Below are positions 18,838-27,830 of a DNA stretch of 64,000 nt, in pieces (positions within the stretch are counted from its first letter, which is position 1; each line of letters begins with the position of its first letter). This stretch comes from Mobilicoccus caccae (lineage in GTDB: Bacteria > Actinomycetota > Actinomycetes > Actinomycetales > Dermatophilaceae), in the NCBI RefSeq assembly GCF_030161635.1, contig NZ_BSUO01000001.1, positions 3,205,199 to 3,269,198 on the forward strand. Reading direction: 5' to 3'. Below the pieces are notes generated by a model, which saw only the letters and a program-made list of their open reading frames with translations, had not been told where the DNA came from and did no database searches. Both the position numbers and the translations under genes were made by a program.

Positions 18838-20511
18838 GTGTCAGTACTCATCGATCATCTCGCCCTCGAGGGCATCGACCGCCGCTACCCCGACCGCACC
18901 GTGCTGCGCGACGTCGGCCTCACCGTCCCGCCCGGTGAGCGGGTGGCACTCGTCGGCGAGAACGGCGCCGGCAAGTCCACCCTGCTGAGGGTGGCCGCCG
19001 GGCTGGACACCCCCGACGCCGGGACCGTCGTCCGCCCGGGGAGTCTGCGACTCGTGCAGCAGGAGCTGCCGTTCCCGGACGACGCGACGATCACGGACGT
19101 ACTGGACGCGGCGACCGCGCAGGCCCGCGCGGTCGAGGCACGTCTGATGGCGACCACCTCCGACCTCGCGGTGCTGAATCCGGCATCGGCCGAGGGACGA
19201 CGCGCCGCCGATCGCTACGACGAGGCCCTGACCGAGGCCGACCTCACCGACGTGTGGTCGGTCGGCTCCCGGGTCGACCGTGCGGTCGAGGGGCTCGGCC
19301 TCGGTCACCTCCCGCGCGACCGCGTCGTGGGCGCGCTGTCCGGGGGTCAGCGGTCGCGCCTCGCCCTCGCCGGGGCCCTCGTGGCCGGCCCGGTCGCCCT
19401 GCTGCTGGATGAGCCGACCAACCACCTCGACGCGGACGGGATCGCCTTCCTCGCCGACGAACTCCGCGGTCGGCGGGGTCCGCTGCTCTTCGCGACCCAC
19501 GACCGGGGGTTCATCGACGCGGTGGCCACCAAGGTCGTCGACCTCGACCCCGCCGTCGGCCCGCACCGCGCCGGAGAGGACCGCGATCTCGTCGGGGTGC
19601 AGGGCACGACCTACCGCGGCGGCTACACCGACTTCCTCGCGAGCCGGGCGGCGGAGCGCGACCGGTGGGTCGAGCGGTACGAGCGTGAGCAGGCGCGGCT
19701 GACCGAGCTGCGGCACGAGGTGAACGTCGGCGCCCGCGACGTCATGCACACGACGCAGCCCCGCAGCGAGGCTCGGGCCTCGAAGAAGTTCTACGCCGAC
19801 CGCGCGGCCACGACGATCGCCCGACGTGTGCGGTCGGCCCGCGCACGCGTGGAGGAGCTCGAGTGTGACCAGGTGGCCAAGCCGCCGAATCTCCTACGAT
19901 TCAGCGGCTTTCAGGCTCGCCCCGCCCGTGGACGCGGCGCTGCCGACATCGTGGCCGACCTCGTCGACGTCGCGGTGCACCACCGGTTGGCGCTGACGTC
20001 GCTCACCGTCGGTGGACGTGACCGCGTCCTCGTCACCGGCCCCAACGGGTGCGGCAAGTCGACACTGCTCCACGTGCTCACCGGCGACCTGGCACCCGAG
20101 GTCGGCACCCGCCGCACCGCCCACGGCCTGCGGATCGGGATGCTCACCCAGGACGTCACCTGGGCCTACCCGCAGCGATCGACCCTGGCCACGGTGGCGA
20201 CGGCCACGCGGCTGGAGGAGGACGACGCGGCCGAGCGCCTCGCCGCATCCGGGCTGGTCGCGCGCCGTGACCTGCACCGGGAGGTCGGTCGCCTCTCCGT
20301 CGGGCAACAACGCCGGGTCGCGCTCGCGATCCTCGTCCTCGACCCGCCGGACCTCCTCGTCCTCGACGAGCCGACCAACCACTTGTCCCTCCCGCTGTCG
20401 GAGGCCCTGGAGGAGGCGATCCCCGACCACCCCGGGGCGGTCGTCGTGGCCAGCCACGACCGGTGGATCGGCGAGCGGTGGACCGGCCGCCGTCTCGACC
20501 TCGGCACCTGA
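18838..20511 (+). CDS. ABC-F family ATPase
   Basis: 557 residues with two ABC ATPase domains and no membrane segment, the ABC-F layout. Domain 1: Walker A GENGAGKST (about residues 41-49), signature LSGGQRSRLALAG, Walker B LLLDEPTNHLD. Domain 2: Walker A GPNGCGKST, signature LSVGQQRRVALA, Walker B LLVLDEPTNHL. Between them is a charged linker (ERDRWVERYEREQARLTELRHEV) that in this family reaches into the ribosome. ABC-F proteins protect ribosomes from antibiotics or rescue stalled translation. The GTG at 18838 has AAAGG 8 bp upstream. Whether it confers resistance is unproven. Confidence 0.88.
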   Translation: MSVLIDHLALEGIDRRYPDRTVLRDVGLTVPPGERVALVGENGAGKSTLLRVAAGLDTPDAGTVVRPGSLRLVQQELPFPDDATITDVLDAATAQARAVEARLMATTSDLAVLNPASAEGRRAADRYDEALTEADLTDVWSVGSRVDRAVEGLGLGHLPRDRVVGALSGGQRSRLALAGALVAGPVALLLDEPTNHLDADGIAFLADELRGRRGPLLFATHDRGFIDAVATKVVDLDPAVGPHRAGEDRDLVGVQGTTYRGGYTDFLASRAAERDRWVERYEREQARLTELRHEVNVGARDVMHTTQPRSEARASKKFYADRAATTIARRVRSARARVEELECDQVAKPPNLLRFSGFQARPARGRGAADIVADLVDVAVHHRLALTSLTVGGRDRVLVTGPNGCGKSTLLHVLTGDLAPEVGTRRTAHGLRIGMLTQDVTWAYPQRSTLATVATATRLEEDDAAERLAASGLVARRDLHREVGRLSVGQQRRVALAILVLDPPDLLVLDEPTNHLSLPLSEALEEAIPDHPGAVVVASHDRWIGERWTGRRLDLGT

Positions 20512-20515
20512 GGGC

Positions 20516-20791
20516 TCACTCGCGCTCGAGGCGACGGACCGGGCCGCCCACGACCGCGGCGGACTCCCCCACGGTGACCTCGAGCCGGCTCGGCCGGCCC
20601 ATCTCCATGCCCTGGTCGAGCGTGAACGTCGCACCCGGCTCGGCCCGTCCGCGGGCCCGCAGGTACCCCGCGAACGCGGCGGCCGCCGCACCGGTGGCCG
20701 GATCCTCGACCACGCCGCCCCAGGCGAAGGGGTTGCGCGAACGCCACCGGCCCTCACCGGAGGTCGACCGATACCGCTCTTGCCCAAGCAC
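20516..20791 (-). pseudogene. C-terminal remnant of a PhzF-family protein
   Basis: Only the last 75-80 residues of a PhzF/diaminopimelate-epimerase-fold protein are present: RNPFAWGGVVEDPATGAAAAAFAGYL, then QGMEMGRPSRLEVTV and a short C-terminus. Full PhzF proteins are about 280 residues. Upstream on the same strand the sequence turns AT-richer within 30 bp, and a divergent unrelated gene begins at 20827, so the N-terminal 200 residues are missing rather than frameshifted. Likely a deletion scar. Confidence 0.75.
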
Positions 20792-20826
20792 TCCCGTTTT
20801 CGAATAGAACAGGGAAGAATCGGGTT

Positions 20827-21309
20827 ATGAGCACTCCACACCCCGCGCTGCCGCTGCTCGGCGGCGCGATCATCGCGTTCGGGCTGGCCGGTTTCGTCGC
20901 TCTCTCACCCCAACCGACGCCCCGACTCATCGCCACTCCGATCGAGTCGCACGACCACGGGCCCTACCACCCGCCGTTCAACACGGAGTACCGCACGAGT
21001 GTGGCCGTCTGCGTCGACCGGCCCGGCCGGGTCCGCATCGAGTACGCCGACGTCGCCGAGGGCGCCCCGGTGCTGCGGGAGTTCGGCGCCGAGAGCAGCG
21101 ACGTCGTCGAGGTCGCTGCCCAGTGTCCCGACAGCTCCCACGGCGAGGACACGCACTCCGTGCCGTCGACGCTGCGCCTCGTCCTCGCCGGCGAGTCGCC
21201 GAAGGGCGCCGGCGCCACCACGGTCCGCCTGCGGTACACCGTCGAGGGTCAGGAGGGCGAGCACGAGACGAGCGTCGCCCTGCCGTCGGTGCGTCACCGC
21301 CCGACCTGA
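20827..21309 (+). CDS. membrane-anchored or secreted hypothetical protein
   Basis: 160 residues with one N-terminal hydrophobic helix (LLGGAIIAFGLAGFVAL, about residues 10-26) and an exported-looking domain of beta-rich sequence (RTSVAVCVDRPGRVRIEYADV, TLRLVLAGES, VRLRYTVEGQEGEHETSVALP) with two cysteines that could form a disulfide. No family recognised. It begins beside the PhzF scar in unusually AT-rich sequence and ends at a strong terminator palindrome. Confidence 0.65.
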   Translation: MSTPHPALPLLGGAIIAFGLAGFVALSPQPTPRLIATPIESHDHGPYHPPFNTEYRTSVAVCVDRPGRVRIEYADVAEGAPVLREFGAESSDVVEVAAQCPDSSHGEDTHSVPSTLRLVLAGESPKGAGATTVRLRYTVEGQEGEHETSVALPSVRHRPT

Positions 21310-21341
21310 GCACCCTCGGGCACCCGCAGACGACATGGCGA

Positions 21342-21383
21342 ACGGCATCGTTCTGGTCGTGATCACGACCAGAACGATGCCGT
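21342..21383. terminator. 42-bp perfect palindrome, bidirectional terminator
   Basis: 21342-21362 is the exact reverse complement of 21363-21383 with no unpaired loop bases. Partly matching outer arms extend on both sides (CAGACGACAT... and ...GATGTCTTT). It sits between the convergent stops at 21309 (plus) and 21396 (minus), so it most likely ends both transcripts; a short T-run follows on the plus strand. Confidence 0.85.
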
Positions 21384-21395
21384 CTGCGATGTCTT

Positions 21396-23198
21396 TCAGC
21401 CCCAGACGAGACCCCTGGCCGGATCCTCCAACACCGCGGCGACGTCGGCGAGGAACCGGGAGCCGAGGTCGCCGTCGATGAGGCGGTGGTCGAAGCTCAG
21501 GCCGAGCTGGGTGACCCAGCGCGGCTCGATGCGCTCGTCCGCGCCGGTGCCCACGACCCACGGCTGACGCCGGATCGCGCCGAACACGAAGATCGCCGAC
21601 TCGCCCGGGTTGATGATCGGGGTGCCGGTGTCGACACCGAAGACGCCGACGTTGGTGATCGTGATCGTGCCGCCGGACATGTCCGCCGGCTGGGTCTTGC
21701 CCGCCCGGGCCACGTCGACGAGTCGTCCCATCGCGTCGGCCAGTTCGCGCATCGTCATCGCGTCGGCGTCCTTGATGTTCGGGACGATGAGCCCGCGTGG
21801 GGTGGCCGCCGCGATGCCGAGGTTGACGTAGTTCTTCTGCACGATGACGGCGGACCCGTCCGGCTCGTCCACCCACTGCGCGTTGACGCCCGGGTTGCGC
21901 CTGCAGGCCAGCAGCAACGCCTTGGCGACGACGAGCAGCGGCGTCACCTTGACGTCGCGGAACTCCCGGTCGCCCTTGAGCCGCTCGACGAGCTCCATCG
22001 TGGCCGTGACGTCGATCGTCACGAACTCCGTGACGTGCGGGGCGCTGAACTTGCTCGCGCTCATCGCCTGCGCCGTCATCTTGCGGACGCCCTTGACCGG
22101 CGTGCGCGTCTCACGCTCCCCGGCCGGGCGGGCGGGTGCCGCTGCGGCTGATGGCGCCTCGGCGACCGCGGGCGTCTCCGCGGCGCTCGTCTGGCCACCG
22201 GAGAGGTAGGCCTCCACGTCGGCGCGTGTGATGATGCCGTCCTTGCCCGAACCCGCCACGAGGGCGAGGTCGACGCCGTTGTCCTTGGCGAACTTGCGCA
22301 CCGGCGGCTTGGCCAGCGGACGACCCGACCGGGCGACCGGCGACCCCGACGCCGCGGCCGGGGCTGCGGGAGCCGGCGGCGCGGCAGCCGGTGCGGCAGC
22401 CGGTGCGGCAGGTGCCGCCGGCGGAGGCGGCGACGCGGCCGCCGCAGGTGCCGGAGGCGCCGAGCGACCCCGACGGGCGCGGCGGGTGGTCGAGCCGGCG
22501 ATCTCGCCGTAGCCGACGAGGTTGGGCTCGCGCTTGGCCTCCTCGGCAGGAGCGTCGCCGCCCGAACCCGCGACGCGGATCGTGATGATCGGGTCGCCGA
22601 CCGGCACCTCGGTGCCCTCCTGCGCGAGGAGCTCGACCACGGTGCCGTCCCACGGGATCGGCAGCTCGACCAGCGACTTGCTCGTCTCGACCTCGAGGAC
22701 GATCTGGTTGACCTTGACCTCATCCCCGGGCTTGACCTTCCACGAGACGATCTCCGCCTCGGTCAGGCCCTCACCCGGGTCCGGCAGCCGGAAGGTCTTG
22801 ACGTCGCCACCGGAGGACGAGCCCTGCGGCGCGGGTGCCGAGGCTCCCCTGGCCCGCTGCGGCGCCGTGGCCTCGGGGGCCGCGGCCCCACCCCAGCCCT
22901 CGGCGGCGTCGGTCGGCGGGGCGGCGTCGCCCGCCGAGGGGACGGGATCTCCGGCGCCGACGACCTCGATGGCGATGATCGGCGAGCCGACCTCGACCTC
23001 CGTACCCTCCTGCGCGAGGAGTTCGGTGACGGTGCCGTCCCACGGGATCGGCAGCTCGACCAGCGACTTGCTCGTCTCGATCTCGACGACGATCTGGTTG
23101 ACCTTGACCTCATCCCCGGGCTTGACCTTCCACGAGACGATCTCCGCCTCGGTCAGGCCCTCACCCGGGTCCGGCAGGTTGAACTTCTTGATACCCAT
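21396..23198 (-). CDS. bkdC: 2-oxoacid dehydrogenase E2 (dihydrolipoyl acyltransferase), two lipoyl domains
   Basis: 600 residues. It has two lipoyl domains (lipoyl lysine in ETSKSLVELP near residue 44 and again about 130 residues later), Ala/Pro-rich flexible linkers, a peripheral subunit-binding domain (KPPVRKFAKDNGVDLALVAGSGKDGIITRADV) and a C-terminal acyltransferase domain with the catalytic DHRLIDGD. It transfers the acyl group from E1 to CoA. With E1alpha and E1beta directly upstream this is a branched-chain-2-oxoacid or pyruvate dehydrogenase; E3 is not here. The ATG at 23198 follows the E1beta stop after 20 bp with GAGGAGGGAACC as ribosome site. Symbol follows actinobacterial bkdABC usage. 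Confidence 0.92.
   Translation of the reverse strand: MGIKKFNLPDPGEGLTEAEIVSWKVKPGDEVKVNQIVVEIETSKSLVELPIPWDGTVTELLAQEGTEVEVGSPIIAIEVVGAGDPVPSAGDAAPPTDAAEGWGGAAAPEATAPQRARGASAPAPQGSSSGGDVKTFRLPDPGEGLTEAEIVSWKVKPGDEVKVNQIVLEVETSKSLVELPIPWDGTVVELLAQEGTEVPVGDPIITIRVAGSGGDAPAEEAKREPNLVGYGEIAGSTTRRARRGRSAPPAPAAAASPPPPAAPAAPAAAPAAAPPAPAAPAAASGSPVARSGRPLAKPPVRKFAKDNGVDLALVAGSGKDGIITRADVEAYLSGGQTSAAETPAVAEAPSAAAAPARPAGERETRTPVKGVRKMTAQAMSASKFSAPHVTEFVTIDVTATMELVERLKGDREFRDVKVTPLLVVAKALLLACRRNPGVNAQWVDEPDGSAVIVQKNYVNLGIAAATPRGLIVPNIKDADAMTMRELADAMGRLVDVARAGKTQPADMSGGTITITNVGVFGVDTGTPIINPGESAIFVFGAIRRQPWVVGTGADERIEPRWVTQLGLSFDHRLIDGDLGSRFLADVAAVLEDPARGLVWG
22618..23177. repeat. near-identical lipoyl-domain duplication within the E2 gene
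   Basis: Segments 22618-22787 and 23008-23177 (170 bp each, offset 390 bp) differ at about six positions by eye, including synonymous sites. That is far closer than the protein constraint needs. This indicates recent domain duplication or ongoing gene conversion. Confidence 0.85.
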
Positions 23199-23218
23199 GT
23201 CGGTTCCCTCCTCGCCGG

Positions 23219-24199
23219 TCAGTACGCCAGGACCCGATCGACCCCGTCCAGGACGCGGTCGAGGTCGGGCAGATGCAGGTGTTCGAGCTTGCTCGGCGGG
23301 TAGGGGATGTCGTAGCCGGTGACGCGCTCGACCGGCGCCTCCAGGTGGTAGAAGCAGCGCTGCATGACCTGCGCGGCGATCTCGGCGCCCAGGCCGAGGA
23401 ACTTGCTCGCCTCGTGCGCCACGACCAGGCGTCCCGTCTTGCGCACCGAGGCGGAGATCGCGCCGATGTCGAGCGGGTTGAGCCCGCGCAGCTCGAGCAC
23501 CTCGATGGAGGTGCCCTCCTGCTCGGCGGCGACGGCGGCCTGCAGGGCGGTCTTCATCATCGGACCCCACGCCACCAGCGACACGTCGGTGCCCTCACGG
23601 GCGACGACCGCCTGATCCATGTCGCGCGGCGCGGCGCCGGCGTCGAGGTCGACGTCCATCTTCTCGTGGTAGCGGCGCTTGGGCTCGAAGAACATCACCG
23701 GGTCGTCGGAGGTGATCGCCTGCTGGATCATCCAGAACGCGTCCTCGGCGTTGCTGCAGGTCACCACACGCAGACCCGCGCTGTGCAGGAAGTAGGACTC
23801 GTTGGACTCACTGTGGTGCTCGACCGCGCCGATGCCGCCGCCGTAGGGCACCCGGACGACGATGGGCAGCTTGACGTGCCCGTGCGAGCGGGCCGGCATC
23901 TTGGCCAACTGGCTCGTGATGTGGTCGAACGCGGGGTAGATGAACCCGTCGAACTGGATCTCCACGACCGGGCGGTAGCCACGCAGCGCCATGCCGATGG
24001 CCGTACCCATGATTCCCGACTCCGCGAGCGGGGTGTCGATGACGCGGTCCTCACCGAAGTCCTTCTGCAGACCCTCGGTGATGCGGAAGACGCCGCCGAG
24101 CTTGCCCACGTCCTCGCCCATGACGAGCACCTTGGGGTCGCGCTCCATGGCGCGACGCAGACCGGTGTTGATGCCCTTGCCCAGGGTGATCTTGGTCAT
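23219..24199 (-). CDS. bkdB: 2-oxoacid dehydrogenase E1 beta subunit
   Basis: 326 residues, normal length for an E1beta. Seen: MGEDVGKLGGVFRITEGL, RVIDTPLAESGIMGTAIGMALRGYRPVVEIQF with the conserved Glu that activates thiamine diphosphate, RVPYGGGIGAVEHHSES, and the C-terminal transketolase domain (GTDVSLVAWGPMM, VLELRGLNPLD, VAHEASKFLGLGAEIA). It forms the alpha2beta2 E1 decarboxylase with the upstream gene, whose TGA stop shares one base with this ATG (TGATG). Operon order E1alpha-E1beta-E2 is typical. Confidence 0.94.
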   Translation of the reverse strand: MTKITLGKGINTGLRRAMERDPKVLVMGEDVGKLGGVFRITEGLQKDFGEDRVIDTPLAESGIMGTAIGMALRGYRPVVEIQFDGFIYPAFDHITSQLAKMPARSHGHVKLPIVVRVPYGGGIGAVEHHSESNESYFLHSAGLRVVTCSNAEDAFWMIQQAITSDDPVMFFEPKRRYHEKMDVDLDAGAAPRDMDQAVVAREGTDVSLVAWGPMMKTALQAAVAAEQEGTSIEVLELRGLNPLDIGAISASVRKTGRLVVAHEASKFLGLGAEIAAQVMQRCFYHLEAPVERVTGYDIPYPPSKLEHLHLPDLDRVLDGVDRVLAY

Positions 24200-25401
24200 C
24201 ACGCCTCCTCGGTGTCGAAGCCGGCCTGGTACTCCTCGAACTCCGCACGCTGTTCGTCGAGACCGGGGTGGGGGTCGATGTAGGTGTTCTCGAAGAGCAT
24301 CGACGTCGGCGGGTCGGGCATCTGCTGGACGCCGGCGCGCACCGTGGCGGCGAGTTCGTCGGCCTCGCGGTCGACCTCGGTGAAGAACGCCTCCTCGGTC
24401 TCGTGCAGCGAGAGCAGGAACTTCTTGAGACGCACCAGCGGGTCGCGCTCGCGCCAGAGTTCGACCTCGGCGGAGTCGCGGTACTTGGTGGGGTCGTCGG
24501 AGGTGGTGTGGGCGCCCATGCGGTAGGTGTAGGCCTCGATGAGGAACGGCCCCTGACCGCTGCGCGCGTGCTCGAGCGCGTGCTGGGAGACCGCGTAGCA
24601 GGCGAGGACGTCGTTGCCGTCGACGCGCACGCCGGGGAACCCGAATCCGGAGGCGCGCTCGTACAGCGGGTTGCGGGTCTGACGCACGTTGGGCTCGGAG
24701 ATGGCCCACTGGTTGTTCTGGCAGTAGAAGACCACCGGCGCCTGGTTGACCGCGGCGAACACGAAGGACTCCATGATGTCGCCCTGGGCCGTGGCGCCGT
24801 CGCCGAAGAACGTGACCACCGCGGTGTCGCGCTCGGGGTCACCGGTGCCGTACGCGCCGTCGCGCTGCACGCCCATCGCGTAGCCGACCGCGTGCAGGGC
24901 GTTGTTGCCGATGACGATCGTGTACATGTGGAACCGCTTCTCCTCCGGGTCCCACCCGCCGTGGCTGACGCCGCGGTACATGCCCATGATGCTCAGGGGA
25001 TCGACGTCCTTGCACCAGGCGACGCCGTGCTCGCGGTAGGCCGGAAAGGCGTAGTCCTGCGGTTTCATCGCCCGGCCGATGCCGATCTGCGCGGCCTCCT
25101 GGCCGAGCAGCCCCGGCCACAGACCGAGTTCGCCCTGCCGCTGCAGGGCCGTGCCCTCGGCGTCCAGCCGCCGCACCAGCGCCATGTCTCGGTACAAACG
25201 GCGGCCGTCCTCCTCGGTGAGGGCGTCGACGTAGGGGTCGTAGGGGAGGTTGACCTCGTTGCGGATCCGCTGGCCGTCCTTGTCGATGAACCGGACGGCT
25301 TCGGGTCCGCCGTCGTAGAACGGTGAACCGACGGTCGACTCGTGATGCTTGAGGCCCTCGACCTCGAAATCGAACGCGCGGGCAACTTCGTTGTTGCTCA
25401 T
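24199..25401 (-). CDS. bkdA: 2-oxoacid dehydrogenase E1 alpha subunit
   Basis: 400 residues of thiamine-diphosphate-dependent E1alpha. The ThDP motif GDGATAQGDIMESFVFAAV with NNQWAIS is present, as are GLWPGLLGQEAAQIGIG, SHGGWDPEEKRFHMYTIVIGNNALHAVGYAMG and the phosphorylation-loop region TYRMGAHTTSDDPTKY. The start is ATG 25401 because AAGGAG lies 6 bp upstream; a GTG two codons earlier overlaps that ribosome site. The sequence pattern fits branched-chain or generic 2-oxoacid E1 better than the homodimeric AceE. First gene of the operon. Confidence 0.94.
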   Translation of the reverse strand: MSNNEVARAFDFEVEGLKHHESTVGSPFYDGGPEAVRFIDKDGQRIRNEVNLPYDPYVDALTEEDGRRLYRDMALVRRLDAEGTALQRQGELGLWPGLLGQEAAQIGIGRAMKPQDYAFPAYREHGVAWCKDVDPLSIMGMYRGVSHGGWDPEEKRFHMYTIVIGNNALHAVGYAMGVQRDGAYGTGDPERDTAVVTFFGDGATAQGDIMESFVFAAVNQAPVVFYCQNNQWAISEPNVRQTRNPLYERASGFGFPGVRVDGNDVLACYAVSQHALEHARSGQGPFLIEAYTYRMGAHTTSDDPTKYRDSAEVELWRERDPLVRLKKFLLSLHETEEAFFTEVDREADELAATVRAGVQQMPDPPTSMLFENTYIDPHPGLDEQRAEFEEYQAGFDTEEA

Positions 25402-25592
25402 AGGCACTCCTTCGTGGAGAGTGGGACGGACCGTCAGGACCCGGTGCGGGGTGGTGCACCGGGCTCTCGCCCGGCACCGTCGACCTGGGGCGTGTCCCGA
25501 TGACGGTAACCCAAACCGCTCCCCCGCGAGAGACGGTCGTCCTCACGGGCTGCTCGCCCTGTACTCCTCAGGTCGCAGGCCGATAGGGGGAC

Positions 25593-26084
25593 ATGTCCTC
25601 CGTCCCCGGCCGTCAGCGGCGCAGACGCCTGCTGACGACCGCCGCGTGGGTGATCACCACCGCGTTGGCGCTGCTGTTGTGGGGCATCGCGTTCTGGCAC
25701 CTCGGGACGTCCACCGTGTCGATGTTCACCGCGAGCGGCGCCACCGGCGACGTGGTCAGCTGCAGCACCGCACCGATCGGCCCCGGCTGCACCGTGCGCT
25801 ACATCGACCCCTCGGGGACGGTGCTCACCCGCGTCATCGACCGCCCCGGACTGATCGGCACCACCGAGGGCGACCTCGTGCCGCTGTGGATCGCCGCCGA
25901 CGGCAGCCTGGCCGTCGCCGGGTGGCGCGCGTGGGTCGACGCCGCACTGTTCCTCGTGTTCGCCGTGATCATGACCGCGAGCGCCGTCCGCTGGTTCGGG
26001 CAGATGCTGCGCGAGGGTGACGCACTCTCCGACATCGACCTCCGCGATGACGGGCACGACGCCCGGCGACGCGACGCCGGGTGA
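25593..26084 (+). CDS. two-helix membrane protein, hypothetical
   Basis: 163 residues: an N-terminal helix (LTTAAWVITTALALLLWGIAFW), an external loop of about 80 residues with two cysteines (VVSCSTAPIGPGCTVRYIDPSG), a second helix (AALFLVFAVIMTASAVRWF) and an acidic tail. This resembles small DUF3592-like membrane proteins, but I cannot fix the family. Divergent from the 2-oxoacid dehydrogenase operon; the next gene starts 34 bp downstream on the same strand. Confidence 0.65.
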   Translation: MSSVPGRQRRRRLLTTAAWVITTALALLLWGIAFWHLGTSTVSMFTASGATGDVVSCSTAPIGPGCTVRYIDPSGTVLTRVIDRPGLIGTTEGDLVPLWIAADGSLAVAGWRAWVDAALFLVFAVIMTASAVRWFGQMLREGDALSDIDLRDDGHDARRRDAG

Positions 26085-26117
26085 CCACGGAGGCACGCTC
26101 GTGATGGGATGGGGCCC

Positions 26118-26492
26118 ATGGGTCTGTTGCTCAGGATCGTCGTCAACGCCGTCGCCCTGTGGGTGGCCTCGCTGATCGTGCCCGGAATCCGCATGGCCGA
26201 GCAGGGCACGAGCGGCACCATCGTCACCGCGCTCGTGGTGGCGGTCGTCTTCGGCCTGCTCAACGCTCTGGTCAAGCCACTGCTCGTCGTGCTCGGCCTG
26301 CCCCTGATCGCCGTCACCCTCGGGCTGTTCCTGCTGGTGATCAACGCGGCGATGCTCATGCTCACGAGCTGGGTCGCGGGCCTGGTCGGAATGCCGTTCT
26401 CGGTCGACGGGTTCGTCCCGGCGCTGCTGGGGTCGCTCGTCGTGACCGTCATCGCCTGGGCGTCCAGCGCGATCACCTCCGACCGCCGCTGA
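26118..26492 (+). CDS. phage-holin-4-superfamily-like membrane protein
   Basis: 124 residues with four hydrophobic helices and the family pattern IVNAVALWVASLIVPGI near the start, GLLNALVKPLLVVLGLPLIAVTLGLFLLVINAAMLMLTSWV in the middle. This is the widespread bacterial PF04020-type protein, called holin-like by similarity only; its role is unknown and it is not evidence of a prophage. ATG at 26118 or, in frame, 26109. Confidence 0.8.
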   Translation: MGLLLRIVVNAVALWVASLIVPGIRMAEQGTSGTIVTALVVAVVFGLLNALVKPLLVVLGLPLIAVTLGLFLLVINAAMLMLTSWVAGLVGMPFSVDGFVPALLGSLVVTVIAWASSAITSDRR

Positions 26493-26563
26493 GTGGCCCG
26501 GCGGGATCGCCGGACCACCTCGCCTGCGACCGTGCTCGCGGCAGCGTCGGCCCTACCGGCACC

Positions 26564-27687
26564 TCAGCCGGACAGCCGCTCCCGGAACCGCTCGGCGACC
26601 TCCAGCAGACGGGTGTTCGCCTCGGGGGCCTCGACCGACACCCGCACGCCTTCACCGGCGAACGGTCGCACCGACAGACCCACCGCGTCGGCGGCCTCGG
26701 CGAACTCCTCGGTCTTCGCGCCGAGCTGGAGCCACACGAAGTTCGCCTGCGTCTGCGGCACCGCGTAGCCGAGCTCACGCAGACCGTCCTGCACGCGGGT
26801 GCGCTCACCGACCAACGCCTCGACCCGCTCGAGCAGCTCGTCCTGCGCGGCGTAGGAGGCCACCACGGCCTGGATCGCCATGTCGGAGACGGCGAACGGG
26901 ATGACGCACGAGCGCAGCGACACGGCGATCTCGGGCCGCGCGACCGCGTAGCCGACCCGCAGGCCGGCCAGGCCGTACGCCTTGCTGAACGTGCGCAGGA
27001 CGACGACGTTGGGGTGGCGTCGGTACACCTCGATCGCGTCGGGTGAGTCGGCGTCGCGGACGAACTCCAGGTAGGCCTCGTCGAGGACGACGAGCACGTC
27101 GCGCGGTACCGCACCCAGGAATCGCTCCCACTCATCGGCGTGGACGGCGGTCCCCGTCGGGTTGTTGGGGCTGCAGACGAGCACGACGCGCGTGTCGCGG
27201 GTGACGGCGTCGGCCATCTGCTGCAGGTCGTGCCGGCCGTCCTCGGTGACCGGCACCTGCACCGAGCGCGCGCCGGAGAGGGCGACCATGATCGGGTAGG
27301 CCTCGAAGCTGCGCCACGCGTAGACGACCTCGTCGCCCGCCTCGCACGCGGCGTTGACGATGGCGCTGAGCACCCCGAACTGCCTGTGCCGGTGACGATC
27401 TCGTCGGCGTCGACGCCGATCTCGGAGGCGATCGCCTCACGCAGCGCCGTCGTCCCCATGTCGGGGTAGCGGTTGACCTGCTGCACCGACCGCACGATCG
27501 CGTCGACCACCGACGGCAGCGGCGGGTAGGGGTTCTCGTTGCTGCTCATCTTGTAGGAGGTGAAGTCCTCCGAACGCGTGGGCGGACGACCGGGCTTGTA
27601 GACCGGAACCCCGTGCAGCGCCTCCCTCAGGTGCACCTGCGAGTGCCGCGCCTTCGCCTCGTCGCCGGTCCCCAGCAGTTCGGACAT
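26564..27687 (-). CDS. histidinol-phosphate/aromatic aminotransferase (frameshifted here)
   Basis: A PLP-dependent class I/II aminotransferase of the HisC/Pat type, 374 residues once repaired. N-terminal: YKMSSNENPYPPLPSVVDAI and VNRYPDMGTTALREAIAS. The frame breaks inside the cofactor-phosphate motif at the C run 27373-27376; one added base gives GTGSSGVLSAIV. Then come VCSPNNPTGT, DEAYLEF, the PLP lysine in RTFSKAYGLAGLRVGYA, and the C-terminal NFVWLQLG with VRPFAGEGVRVSV. It transaminates imidazole-acetol phosphate or aromatic 2-oxoacids; sitting apart from his genes favours the aromatic (Pat) role. Confidence 0.88.
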
Positions 27688-27830
27688 CGTCTCTCCTCGC
27701 TCGTCCTCATCGACTGCCGCGCACCCTCGCGCGGCGTGGTCTCCCACACCTTCGCACGCCGGAGCAGCAGGCGCAGGGAGACGGGCTCGACCGACGCAGA
27801 CACCCGGCCCGAGCCCGGCTCGTCCGCAGG

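Noticed and set aside
18776..18940. Short ORF overlapping the start of the ABC-F gene as a regulatory leader peptide
   Set aside because: ABC-F resistance genes often have leader attenuators, but this frame lacks a ribosome site, runs on into the gene out of frame and shows no alternative hairpins.
26118..26492. Holin-like protein as evidence of a prophage
   Set aside because: The family is a common chromosomal membrane protein and no phage gene lies nearby.
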